DNA from: an uncultured Massilimicrobiota sp.
Lineage (GTDB): Bacteria > Bacillota_I > Bacilli_A > Erysipelotrichales > Coprobacillaceae
Direction of reading: 5' to 3'
DNA length: 39,225 nt
Assembly: GCA_944325245.1 (NCBI GenBank)
Contig: CALUZM010000015.1
Location: 1-39,225 of the forward strand
Each line of letters begins with the position of its first letter. Position 1 is the first letter of the stretch. Position numbers and translations under genes: made by a program. Below the pieces are notes generated by a model, which was not told the DNA's origin, did no database searches, and was given only the letters and a program-made list of their open reading frames with translations. This document shows, piece by piece, positions 24,992 to 31,835 of the stretch.

Positions 24992-25096
24992 TATAATTGG
25001 CTTGTATTGAAATTTTTTATAAATTAGGTAATCTTATATAGTTTCAATACAAAATAGCTCTTAGGCTTAGAATTTCGCACATTCTAAGCCTTTTTT
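24992..25096 (+). ncRNA. Plus-strand small RNA antisense to the left operon
   Basis: An extended -10 TGCTATAAT (24989-24997) would start a transcript near 25004. TTGTATTGAAA (25002-25012) pairs with TTTCAATACAA (25042-25052). A 10-bp terminator stem (GGCTTAGAAT/ATTCTAAGCC, 25064-25090) with T6 follows, giving about 93 nt. The U-tract is only on the plus strand, whereas all surrounding genes are on the minus strand. It would be antisense to the leader of the small-ORF pair and the end of the 66-aa gene. Confidence 0.6.
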
Positions 25097-25284
25097 GTGC
25101 TTAACCATGGTGCAATATCCTTTAAATTTTCTTTTCCATTGTTTTGCATATCCTGTTTAAGAATATGATTTATATAATCTTTAATTTCGACATAATCTTT
25201 TGGTTTTCTTTTAAAAGTTTTAATAAAAGTCCTAGTGTTTTCCTTTATGCAACTTTCGTTCCATTTTTTATCAGTAATATTCAT
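25084..25284 (-). CDS. 66-aa element protein downstream of the DnaC-like gene
   Basis: The basic protein begins 'MNITDKKWNESCIKENTRTFIKTF' and ends 'IAPWLSTKKA'. The ribosome site GAGGTGG lies in the last codons of the DnaC-like gene, and its ATG precedes that gene's end by one base spacing, indicating coupling. Its stop codon is within the arm of the plus-strand sRNA terminator. No family recognised. Probably a replication accessory by context. Confidence 0.65.
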   Translation of the reverse strand: MNITDKKWNESCIKENTRTFIKTFKRKPKDYVEIKDYINHILKQDMQNNGKENLKDIAPWLSTKKA

Positions 25285-25285
25285 C

Positions 25286-26044
25286 TCATTCCACCTCTAT
25301 TCTATGATCAGGGCTTAATATTGTTAATTGAATTGTGGATCCTACTATTCTAGAATAAATTCTTCCAAAATCGTCATATTTCATCTTTATATCATCGATT
25401 TTTAAATTTGAAGTATAAATGATTGGTTTTTTATTTTCATATCTTGAATTAATTATTTCAAACATTTGTGCCTTATCAAAATCAGTTGGTTTTTCTGTGC
25501 CTATATCATCAATAACAAGAAGATCTACCTCAAGACATTTTCTAAATGTATCGTCATTATAAACTTTCATTTCATTTTTAATATCTTTCATAAGCTTAGT
25601 GACACTTGTTATATATGCACTAAATCCATGATTCAAAACAATAGCCATAACTTTTTTAGAAAGAAAACTCTTTCCAACTCCCGGTGATCCAAATAAATAA
25701 AAACCGATTGATGTATTTTCATTAAAAGCATTAGCGTAATCAATCAACTTGTTATAGGGATCGATATTGCCTTTATTTAAAATAATTTTTGTCTGCGTGT
25801 CCTCAAAATCTCTTTTACTGAAACCACATTGTTCTTTATTTTTTTGGATTATCAGTTTTTTGTTGTTGGCCATTTTATTGATTTCATCAAGCTCTCTTTG
25901 TCTTTCAATACATCTGCATTCAGTTATGAATGTATCTCCATTTGAAAGATATACTTTTTCAATATCTTCACCACATGTTGGACATTTTTTTATAAATTTT
26001 CTTTTTGTTTCAGTAGAAAGAACTTTACTACTCTTTCTTTTCAT
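25286..26044 (-). CDS. DnaC/IstB-type helicase loader ATPase
   Basis: The 252-aa protein would load the host replicative helicase on the element origin. It has an N-terminal zinc-binding region (CPTCGEDI ... ECRC), Walker A GSPGVGKS (residues 119-126), Walker B 'LLVIDDIG', sensor 'IIYTSNL' and the arginine-finger region 'GRIYSRIVGS'. ATG 26044 has GGGAGGT 8 nt upstream. Longer in-frame starts lie within the upstream gene, which it overlaps by 17 bases. It follows the DUF6291-type replication protein, the normal order in phage replication modules. Confidence 0.88.
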   Translation of the reverse strand: MKRKSSKVLSTETKRKFIKKCPTCGEDIEKVYLSNGDTFITECRCIERQRELDEINKMANNKKLIIQKNKEQCGFSKRDFEDTQTKIILNKGNIDPYNKLIDYANAFNENTSIGFYLFGSPGVGKSFLSKKVMAIVLNHGFSAYITSVTKLMKDIKNEMKVYNDDTFRKCLEVDLLVIDDIGTEKPTDFDKAQMFEIINSRYENKKPIIYTSNLKIDDIKMKYDDFGRIYSRIVGSTIQLTILSPDHRIEVE

Positions 26045-26798
26045 TGTCATTACCTCCCATTTCAAACGTATGTATACCGTCTGCTTCTCCAATAGTTGGA
26101 TATTCTTCTAACAATTTCCTTTGCTTCTCTTTGTAATCGTCATCAGAAATATCTTTTTCTTTCGAGTTTGAATTAATATATCTATCTTCCAAAACCTTAG
26201 TCATATTTTGCTGATTCATTAACCAATCAAAATTAGCTTTCCAATCAGATTTATTACCACATAAGAAATCACTATCATTTGCCTTATTAAAAAGTGTTTC
26301 AAATATTTTAATGTTTTCATCATACTCCTTAAATCTTGCATTAATAGATTTCTTTCTGCTTTCTGTTAATTTCATAACTTTAGGAAGATTTGTACAAATT
26401 TCATTATAAAGATTAATGATTTTTTGATATGGTGTTTTTGTATATATATCATTACTCATTACACATTTCTCATTACTCATTATACATTCCTCATTACTCA
26501 TTAGCTTGTTTTTGGTTGTTTGTTGGTTGTTTTTCGGTTGTTTTTGAGCGTTCTTATTTCCTTTTGGTGCACCGCCTTTTCGCCCATTTATAAACTTTTG
26601 ATTGTTGGCTTCTATCTGTGGTTTTATTAACTTAAATATGGTTTTATTGATTCCTTTCAATTCAACCTCAACACCATTTAAAGCCAACTCACAAACTGCA
26701 CAAAATAAGATTGCTTGATCTGTTGGATCCAAATCCTTGATAGCCTCAAAAAAACTTCTATAAAATACAAATGTGTCTCTTTTAATTTCTGTGGCCAT
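26028..26798 (-). CDS. DUF6291-type phage/element replication protein
   Basis: Residues 1-75 ('FYRSFFEAIKDLDPTDQAILFCAVCELALNG') match the DUF6291 pattern found in phage replication initiators. Next comes a basic Asn/Gln/Lys linker, then three imperfect 7-residue repeats (MSNEECI, MSNEKCV, MSNDIYT). A C-terminal helical region 'ARFKEYDENIKIFETLFNKAND' with 'KANFDWLMNQQNM' resembles the DnaD-like tails of phage initiators. It is 256 aa long. GAGGTAATAC precedes the ATG, which overlaps the preceding gene by 17 bases. It probably binds the element origin and recruits the DnaC-like loader. Confidence 0.8.
   Translation of the reverse strand: MATEIKRDTFVFYRSFFEAIKDLDPTDQAILFCAVCELALNGVEVELKGINKTIFKLIKPQIEANNQKFINGRKGGAPKGNKNAQKQPKNNQQTTKNKLMSNEECIMSNEKCVMSNDIYTKTPYQKIINLYNEICTNLPKVMKLTESRKKSINARFKEYDENIKIFETLFNKANDSDFLCGNKSDWKANFDWLMNQQNMTKVLEDRYINSNSKEKDISDDDYKEKQRKLLEEYPTIGEADGIHTFEMGGNDNEKKE
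26440..26506. repeat. Tandem ~21-bp repeats inside the replication gene
   Basis: CATTACTCATTA-type units recur three times with a 21-bp period and encode the MSNExC heptapeptides. The unit length keeps frame, so copy changes would alter the linker only. Confidence 0.7.
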
Positions 26799-27219
26799 GT
26801 ATTACCTCATAAGCTTCAATTGCTTTCTCACGATTAGAAACATCAAAACCTCTATAATCACGCTGAAATCTTTTAATTTCTTCCTGAGTGAACATATAGC
26901 ATTTTCCTAGTTTAATAGCCTTAATAATTCCAACTTCCCTTAACATAGCTATATTATTTCTATGAACATGTAACAAATCAGCTAATTCATCTTGAGAAAT
27001 CATATCCAATTTTGATTTTTCTTTTTGTGTTTGTTCATGATATTCTTCCCAAGTATGCTCAATAGCTCTTAACTCCTCAATTTCCTGTTGGATTTTTTCC
27101 ATTCTTTTAGATATGTTTTCCCATACTTCAGGACTTAAAGAATGATCACTATTTGAAAGCCTAGTATACTCTTTAGCCAACTCGACATGTCTAAGAATAA
27201 TCTTTTCTTTCTCAGTCAT
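26782..27219 (-). CDS. Excisionase-like helix-turn-helix protein
   Basis: The 145-aa protein has an N-terminal coiled coil (residues 1-65) and a C-terminal MerR/excisionase-type winged HTH: 'MISQDELADLLHVHRNNIAMLREVG' followed by 'IKLGKCYMFTQEEIKRFQRD'. Excisionase-type proteins bend att DNA and often regulate. The gene heads the replication operon. Ribosome site AAAGGGGTT. Three GGTTGYA repeats just upstream are possible binding sites. It could be Xis or an operon activator. Confidence 0.78.
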   Translation of the reverse strand: MTEKEKIILRHVELAKEYTRLSNSDHSLSPEVWENISKRMEKIQQEIEELRAIEHTWEEYHEQTQKEKSKLDMISQDELADLLHVHRNNIAMLREVGIIKAIKLGKCYMFTQEEIKRFQRDYRGFDVSNREKAIEAYEVIHGHRN

Positions 27220-27278
27220 TTTAATAACCCCTTTCTTTTTAAAATTGCAAATTGCTCTTTAAATATTTTTAAATAAAA

Positions 27279-27318
27279 GGTTGTAAGAAGTGGTTGCAAA
27301 AAATACAAAAAGGTTGCA
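27279..27318. repeat. Three GGTTGCA-like repeats upstream of the replication operon
   Basis: GGTTGTA (27279), GGTTGCA (27292) and GGTTGCA (27312) have 13- and 20-bp spacing. They lie in the promoter region of the leftward operon and resemble the GGGTGCA triplet at 24358-24397. Confidence 0.5.
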
Positions 27319-27328
27319 TTTTTTAATT

Positions 27329-27523
27329 CTACTTTTCCAATAAATCTTCTATTTTTATATCAAGAGCTGTTGCTATTTTTTCAGCAATTTCATTTCTACA
27401 TGATTTACCACATTTGATATTACTTAACGTTACTCGGTTAACCCCTGACTTTTTTGCTAATTCAACAAGTGTTATATCTTGTTTAGCAAGCTCTGTGATA
27501 AATTTAATTCTATCAATTCTCAT
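27329..27523 (-). CDS. Cro/CI-type HTH regulator
   Basis: The 64-aa protein starts from ATG 27523 with AAAGGTGGTG as ribosome site; the longer in-frame start 27553 begins inside operator O1. It is a single HTH_XRE/HTH_26 domain: 'DITLVELAKKSGVNRVTLSNIKCG' then 'EIAEKIATALDIKIEDLLEK'. It is divergent from the CI-like repressor across a three-operator region, the lambda-like arrangement, so a Cro-like role in switching the element on is likely. Confidence 0.85.
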   Translation of the reverse strand: MRIDRIKFITELAKQDITLVELAKKSGVNRVTLSNIKCGKSCRNEIAEKIATALDIKIEDLLEK

Positions 27524-27545
27524 TTTTTCACCACCTTTACTATTT

Positions 27546-27628
27546 ACAAACATTTTTATGTTCGTTATAATTATAATAGCAAATACTTTTATGTTTGTAA
27601 ATAAATTTTCAAATATTTTTGTGTTTGT
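27546..27628. promoter_or_regulatory. Three-operator divergent switch
   Basis: Three 20-bp imperfect palindromes of the form ACAAAYATTTTTRTGTTYGT lie at 27546-27565, 27579-27598 and 27609-27628. The leftward promoter TTTACA (27596-27601)/TATTAT (27573-27578) has the middle operator filling its spacer. The rightward extended -10 TGCTATACT (27642-27650) has the third operator at its -35 position. This predicts repression of the leftward operon and autoregulation of the repressor. Confidence 0.8.
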
Positions 27629-27668
27629 TAAAACATGAATGTGCTATACTATTTTTGAGGTGATATGC

Positions 27669-28259
27669 ATGAATGTAGGAGAAAAAATAGTTAAAATAAG
27701 GAAAGAAAAAGGCTTTTCTCAAATTGAATTAGCAAAAAAATGTAATATACTATACCAAACATTGGGAAAATATGAACGTGGATTACTTAATCCAAAATTA
27801 GAAACAATCAAAAAGATTGCTAAAGCTCTAGAAATACCGTATACACAATTAATTGATGATGAATCTAGTAATGAAGCATATAGTTTTTCTCATTCACAAA
27901 AGTTAATCGATCTTTATACGAACGGAGTAGAAGCATGGATCAATAATGAACATTTATCTATTGAGCAATCAAGGGTGTTACATGAACATTATGCTGATTT
28001 GTTAGTGAGATATAAGCTATTAATTAATCACACTGTTGATACAATATTTATGTCTAATGATGATAAAAAGAAAAAAATAGATAGATACATGTTAGATAAT
28101 CCACATCTTACAGAAGATGAAGCGTATATATTATTCTATTCTAATTATCTCAAAGACGATTTAAAAGATATTATAGGCTGGATAAATGCTTTACCTATGA
28201 AATTTCACTATGCTACTAAAGAAGATAGTAAACAAAAAAAGAATGAGGAAAACAAATAA
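27669..28259 (+). CDS. CI-like XRE-family repressor of the element
   Basis: The 196-aa protein has an N-terminal HTH_XRE ('IVKIRKEKGFSQIELAKKCNILYQTLGKYERG', residues 6-37) and a ~130-residue helical C-terminal domain. No Ser/Lys LexA-type autoprotease is recognised, so release from repression probably depends on a partner protein, as in PICI Stl repressors, rather than RecA cleavage. ATG 27669 has GAGGTG 6 nt upstream. The longer in-frame start at 27639 lies upstream of the -10 box and cannot be used. Confidence 0.85.
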   Translation: MNVGEKIVKIRKEKGFSQIELAKKCNILYQTLGKYERGLLNPKLETIKKIAKALEIPYTQLIDDESSNEAYSFSHSQKLIDLYTNGVEAWINNEHLSIEQSRVLHEHYADLLVRYKLLINHTVDTIFMSNDDKKKKIDRYMLDNPHLTEDEAYILFYSNYLKDDLKDIIGWINALPMKFHYATKEDSKQKKNEENK

Positions 28260-28310
28260 ATGTTTCTTCATTCTTGATTTCTTATAATGTCATTAAGCCT
28301 CAAACCTTTT

Positions 28311-28332
28311 TATAGCACGTAAATAGCATGTA
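28311..28332. repeat. Two tandem 11-bp repeats before the integrase
   Basis: TATAGCACGTA followed by AATAGCATGTA, one helical turn apart and about 30 bp upstream of the integrase start. Possible regulator site for int. Confidence 0.4.
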
Positions 28333-28364
28333 TAACAAAGATTTTAGTAAAGGAGTATATTTTT

Positions 28365-29498
28365 ATGGGTGTTATAAAAAGAAAGAAAAAGAAAGCCAAA
28401 AACGGCTATGTATATGAAGTAAATTTTACATATAAAGTTAATGGAATAAGTCAAAGATATTGGAAAAGTGGATTTGAAACAAAAAAAGAAGCTCTAGATC
28501 ATGAAGCTATAAAAAAAGCTGAACTTCAGGAATATGGAAATATTACTAAAAATTGCAAAAAAACATTAAATGAAGTTTATAAAGAATTTCTTGAAAATGG
28601 TACAAGTCAATATCAAAGCAATACAATCTACAATACTTCTAGAGATTATAATCATGCAAAAGATTCTTTAGGACCAATGATCATAACTCATATTGACTAT
28701 ACTACATTACAAAACTACTTTAACAAGCGTAAAGATCAGGGAATAGAAACCAACAAGAATATAAAAAAAGCTCTTAATAGAATTTTAAATTATGCTATTA
28801 AAGTAGGATATATAAAAACCAATCCTATATCTTTAGTTACTGTTTCAGGCATTCAAAACAAAAGAGAGTATGAAAACATACTCCCTTATGAGGATTTTTC
28901 AAGTCTTGTTTACATTTTAAAAAACAACAATGATTTTAATCAAAAAGCTTTTGGAATTGCTATTGAAATAGGCTACTACACCGGTTTACGAATCAGTGAA
29001 GTATTAGCTCTTAATAAAAATGATATTGATTTCGAGAACGATATGATAAATGTAAATAAGAAACTACAATATAAAGGTCTTAAAAAACATCAATTTTATG
29101 TTACTGAGCAAATGAAGTCAAAAACATCACAGAGCAAAATTCCTTTAGCCACCATTTTAAAACAATCTTTATTAGAATGGTTTAATGAGAATCCCTATGA
29201 TGTAATTATATGCGATAGTAAAGGATATTATGTCAACCCTAATGTTTTATCTTCAAAAGTAAAACAAGTTGCAAAAAATATTGGTGTATCATTTCATTTT
29301 CATATGTTAAGACATACCTTTGCTACAAATATTGTATCTAGTAATGTTGACTTAAAAACCGCTCAGGAATTAATGCGACATGCAAATATAAATACCACAT
29401 TATCAATATATACACATGTACAAGACGATCATAAAAAACAAGTTATAAATGATATATTTAATATCACTTGTGGTGAAAATGTGGTGAAAACAAATTAA
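28365..29498 (+). CDS. int: Tyrosine-recombinase integrase
   Basis: It catalyses site-specific integration at the tRNA-Lys 3' end. The 377-aa protein has an N-terminal arm-binding domain ('GYVYEVNFTYKVNGISQRYWKSGFETKKEA'), a core-binding SAM-like domain (about 65-160) and a catalytic domain with Arg209 (TGLRISE), His313-x-x-Arg316 (HMLRHTF), His339 and nucleophile Tyr349 (SIYTHV). The ATG follows AAAGGAGT. The gene ends 71 bp before attR, the standard position. One copy of the 17-bp arm-type repeat lies within its last codons. Confidence 0.96.
   Translation: MGVIKRKKKKAKNGYVYEVNFTYKVNGISQRYWKSGFETKKEALDHEAIKKAELQEYGNITKNCKKTLNEVYKEFLENGTSQYQSNTIYNTSRDYNHAKDSLGPMIITHIDYTTLQNYFNKRKDQGIETNKNIKKALNRILNYAIKVGYIKTNPISLVTVSGIQNKREYENILPYEDFSSLVYILKNNNDFNQKAFGIAIEIGYYTGLRISEVLALNKNDIDFENDMINVNKKLQYKGLKKHQFYVTEQMKSKTSQSKIPLATILKQSLLEWFNENPYDVIICDSKGYYVNPNVLSSKVKQVAKNIGVSFHFHMLRHTFATNIVSSNVDLKTAQELMRHANINTTLSIYTHVQDDHKKQVINDIFNITCGENVVKTN
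29469..29485 (+). repeat. Right arm-type repeat
   Basis: 17-bp TGTGGTGAAAATGTGGT identical to 22725-22741, 85 bp inside attR and overlapping the 3' end of int. Confidence 0.65.
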
Positions 29499-29499
29499 A

Positions 29500-29543
29500 C
29501 AAAAATAAAAACCTAAAGAAATCCGCACTTTCTCTAGGTTTTC
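29500..29543 (-). terminator. Element-borne terminator for tRNA-Lys
   Basis: On the minus strand AAAACCTAGAGAAA and TTTCTTTAGGTTTT form an imperfect 14-bp stem followed by TATTTTTGTTT. The T-run is on the tRNA strand, so it replaces the terminator left behind at 22541-22564. It may also limit int read-through. Confidence 0.65.
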
Positions 29544-29569
29544 TAAGATGTTGCTTTAACATCTAGTAT

Positions 29570-29590
29570 TCAAATGGTCTCCCCGCACGG
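29570..29590. repeat. attR: 21-bp direct repeat within tRNA-Lys
   Basis: Identical to 22588-22608. The element restores the tRNA 3' end including encoded CCA. Confidence 0.92.
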
Positions 29591-29650
29591 GATCGAACCG
29601 TGGACCCTCTGATTAAGAGTCAGATGCTCTGCCAGCTGAGCTACGGAGAG
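29575..29650 (-). tRNA. tRNA-Lys (anticodon CUU)
   Basis: The 76 nt fold as a full cloverleaf: acceptor CTCTCCG/CGGGGAG, D arm AGCTCAGCTGGCAGAGC, anticodon stem TCTGA/TCAGA with loop CTCTTAA, T arm GGTTCGATCC, discriminator A and encoded CCA. It is the integration target of the element to its left. Confidence 0.97.
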
Positions 29651-29665
29651 GTGATTAACGAATAT

Positions 29666-29694
29666 ATAATACACTAAACTCTCAAAAAAATCAA
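29666..29694 (-). promoter_or_regulatory. Promoter of tRNA-Lys
   Basis: On the minus strand TTGATT (29689-29694), a 17-bp spacer and TATTAT (29666-29671), ending 15 bp before the tRNA. Confidence 0.75.
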
Positions 29695-29757
29695 GATATT
29701 TAAATGGAATATTTATATAATATTTGATATAATGTTACACATAAGGTGGTGGTCAAT

Positions 29758-31272
29758 ATGTCTAATCAATCTCTTCAAGATATTCAATTAGCTATTATTC
29801 CTCTTGACGGAACTATTTTTGACCTCAATAGATACAGATATAATTATACACATCATTATTGTGAAAGCCACAAACTTAATTATTCATTAGATGATTTTTA
29901 TCAGCATCTCTCTAATATGTATGATATGTATAAAGACACTCCTATCCAAAAAATAATGAGTGAAGGTCTTTTTAATGCTAAAGTAGAAAGAGAAATGATG
30001 CAGTATTTAACTTATAAAGGTCTAAAACCTAAAGAAGGCTTTTTAGAACTTCTAGAATGTCTGCATCAAAAAAATATACCTGTTGCTGTTTTATCTACAC
30101 ATCGTCAAAAAGATGCACAACAATATTTATCTATGTGTCATTTGACTAAAAAAGTACAATATATCATTGGAAGTGACACTGTCAGTATGTCCTTACCTTC
30201 TACGGAAATACTTGAAAAGATTCTCAATCATTTTCAAGTCAAAGCCCAAAATACATTAGTGATTTCATCCTTTGCGTCATTGAATCAAGCCAGTTATCAA
30301 TTAGGTATGAATATTATCTTTTGTGAAGATTTAAAGGCTGCTGGTACATTTGAAAAAGAAACGTCTTATAAAGTCTGTCATAATTCATTTGAAGTTCTGA
30401 ATACTCTTCTATTTGATCGTTATAATGAAGTTGATATGTATTCTTCTGTTTTAGGTATGCATGAACATATGTCTAAAGAAGAATTAAATCAGGTCAAGGA
30501 AAAATGGGAACATGATTATCCTGATGATTCTCAATTAGGTCAAATTGTCAATCAGACATATGCCTATCATATATCACAATTAAATGAACCATTTATGAAA
30601 GATGGCAGCGTTTATCTAAATCAATCATCACCTAAAAAGCAATTTCATTTTGAAGATGAAGAACAATCACAAGAAACAATCAAATCCACTGAAACCAAAA
30701 CCGAATCATTGGCAAATGATAGCCATCAAAAAAAATCATCCATAAAACTACAGCCACAGGAAGAAGATGAATTAGCCTCACTTTTAAAACAAATCAACTT
30801 TAAAAATAAAGATATGCCTTCACAAGATAAAGAAACCTCAGCTGATACAGATTTAGATGAAGAAGATGATGACAGAGAGAATGAAGACAAACAGTTCTCT
30901 TTTATAGATATCCTCTTTAATTTCATTTATATTGTTGCGACATCATTCCTTATTATCTTTATTGGTATTGTGATTTATATTGCATTTATTCCTCAATTTG
31001 AAAGTCAGAGTGGTTTCTTCCATATTCTCAGTCTGATTTTTCAGGGATACTATGCCATTATTGAAGCATGCTTTAGAGTTTTCTTTGACAGCTTACATAC
31101 TTTAATTCCTTTCATTCCTTCTTATCAGGATTATTTATCTCATAATCAAATGTTTTCCTTAGATGGTGTTCAACTTTTTAATATCTTCATCTTCCAAATT
31201 ATTTTATTAGCTCTAATCAAGATGATTATCTATATTTTAAGGAGAGATTCAAATAATGAAAACGATTCTTAA
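29758..31272 (+). CDS. Membrane-anchored HAD-fold pseudo-phosphatase
   Basis: Residues 1-~215 of the 504-aa protein follow a HAD phosphatase fold, but the catalytic positions are lost. Motif I DxDGT is IPLDGT (nucleophile Asp replaced by Pro15, Asp17 kept). Motif II keeps Ser/Thr (VAVLSTH). The motif III Lys is not seen, and motif IV GDSxxD is 'ISSFASLNQASYQLG' with no acid. A Ser/Glu/Asp-rich linker (about 285-380) leads to two C-terminal helices. A scaffolding or sensing role is inferred. ATG 29758 has AAGGTGG upstream, with an extended -10 TATAAT at 29728-29733. It overlaps the PAP2 gene by 17 bases, so the two act as one operon. Confidence 0.75.
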   Translation: MSNQSLQDIQLAIIPLDGTIFDLNRYRYNYTHHYCESHKLNYSLDDFYQHLSNMYDMYKDTPIQKIMSEGLFNAKVEREMMQYLTYKGLKPKEGFLELLECLHQKNIPVAVLSTHRQKDAQQYLSMCHLTKKVQYIIGSDTVSMSLPSTEILEKILNHFQVKAQNTLVISSFASLNQASYQLGMNIIFCEDLKAAGTFEKETSYKVCHNSFEVLNTLLFDRYNEVDMYSSVLGMHEHMSKEELNQVKEKWEHDYPDDSQLGQIVNQTYAYHISQLNEPFMKDGSVYLNQSSPKKQFHFEDEEQSQETIKSTETKTESLANDSHQKKSSIKLQPQEEDELASLLKQINFKNKDMPSQDKETSADTDLDEEDDDRENEDKQFSFIDILFNFIYIVATSFLIIFIGIVIYIAFIPQFESQSGFFHILSLIFQGYYAIIEACFRVFFDSLHTLIPFIPSYQDYLSHNQMFSLDGVQLFNIFIFQIILLALIKMIIYILRRDSNNENDS

Positions 31273-31777
31273 GACCATTCAGCATTATGATAAACGTGTA
31301 TCATTCTATATGTTGCGCTTCTATCATCACCATCGGTTAAACCAATTAATGAAATTTATTAGCTCATGTGGAGATTTTGGGATTGCATGGCTCATTGTTA
31401 TTCTTATTACGAATGTAATTATGCCAACACGTTCAATGTCCATCCACATGTTAGCAGCTCTGATTGCAACTGCACTCATTGGACAAATTACAATCAAAAC
31501 ACTAGTCAAAAGAAAAAGACCCTGTCATCTTTATCCACAGGTTCATTTACTTGTTCCTACACCTAATGATTCTTCATTTCCTTCCAGTCATACGGCATCA
31601 TCATTTGCCTGTAGTACCGTCCTGTTTATCTTTTTTCCTTTGATTGGTATTTTTGGATATATTTTTGCTTTTCTCACAGGTGTTTCGAGAATCTATTTAT
31701 TTGTTCATTTTTTAAGTGATGTCATCTGTGGTATGATTTTAGGGATTTCTATTGGTTATATCATTTGTCTTATATAA
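31256..31777 (+). CDS. PAP2-family membrane phosphatase
   Basis: The 173-aa protein has about five helices and the full PAP2 signature: KTLVKRKRP (motif 1), PSSHTAS (motif 2) and SRIYLFVHFLSDV (motif 3, catalytic His). Such enzymes dephosphorylate lipid phosphates, including undecaprenyl pyrophosphate recycling (BcrC/PgpB type). The start lies inside the end of the HAD-fold gene with AAGGAGAG upstream. The pairing with a membrane HAD-fold protein suggests a shared lipid-linked role, but the substrate is not determined. Confidence 0.9.
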   Translation: MKTILKTIQHYDKRVSFYMLRFYHHHRLNQLMKFISSCGDFGIAWLIVILITNVIMPTRSMSIHMLAALIATALIGQITIKTLVKRKRPCHLYPQVHLLVPTPNDSSFPSSHTASSFACSTVLFIFFPLIGIFGYIFAFLTGVSRIYLFVHFLSDVICGMILGISIGYIICLI

Positions 31778-31782
31778 TTATA

Positions 31783-31835
31783 AAAAAGAGGCTAATATAC
31801 ATGAATCAAAATGTATATCAGTCTCTTTCTTTTTA
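31783..31835. terminator. Terminator between convergent PAP2 and CPBP genes
   Basis: AAAGAGGCTAATATACAT and ATGTATATCAGTCTCTTT form a long imperfect stem with T-rich flank on the plus strand and A-run on the other side. Confidence 0.7.

Larger units (their letters stand above)
22588..29590. mobile_element. 7.0-kb integrative element in tRNA-Lys, phage-satellite-like
   Basis: The element is bounded by 21-bp direct repeats. It encodes an integrase and CI-like repressor on the plus strand. The minus strand carries a Cro-like protein, an excisionase-like HTH protein, a replication protein, a DnaC-type loader and unknown proteins. This two-armed order with a divergent switch resembles Gram-positive phage-inducible chromosomal islands. 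No relaxase, type IV secretion, capsid, terminase or lysis gene is visible, so helper-dependent transfer or immobility is inferred. Confidence 0.88.

Noticed and set aside
26440-26506. CRISPR-like short repeats
   Set aside because: There are only three units, with no unique spacers, in frame inside a coding sequence.
22588-29590. Conjugative or mobilizable transposon
   Set aside because: No relaxase, coupling protein or type IV secretion gene is seen in the 7 kb.
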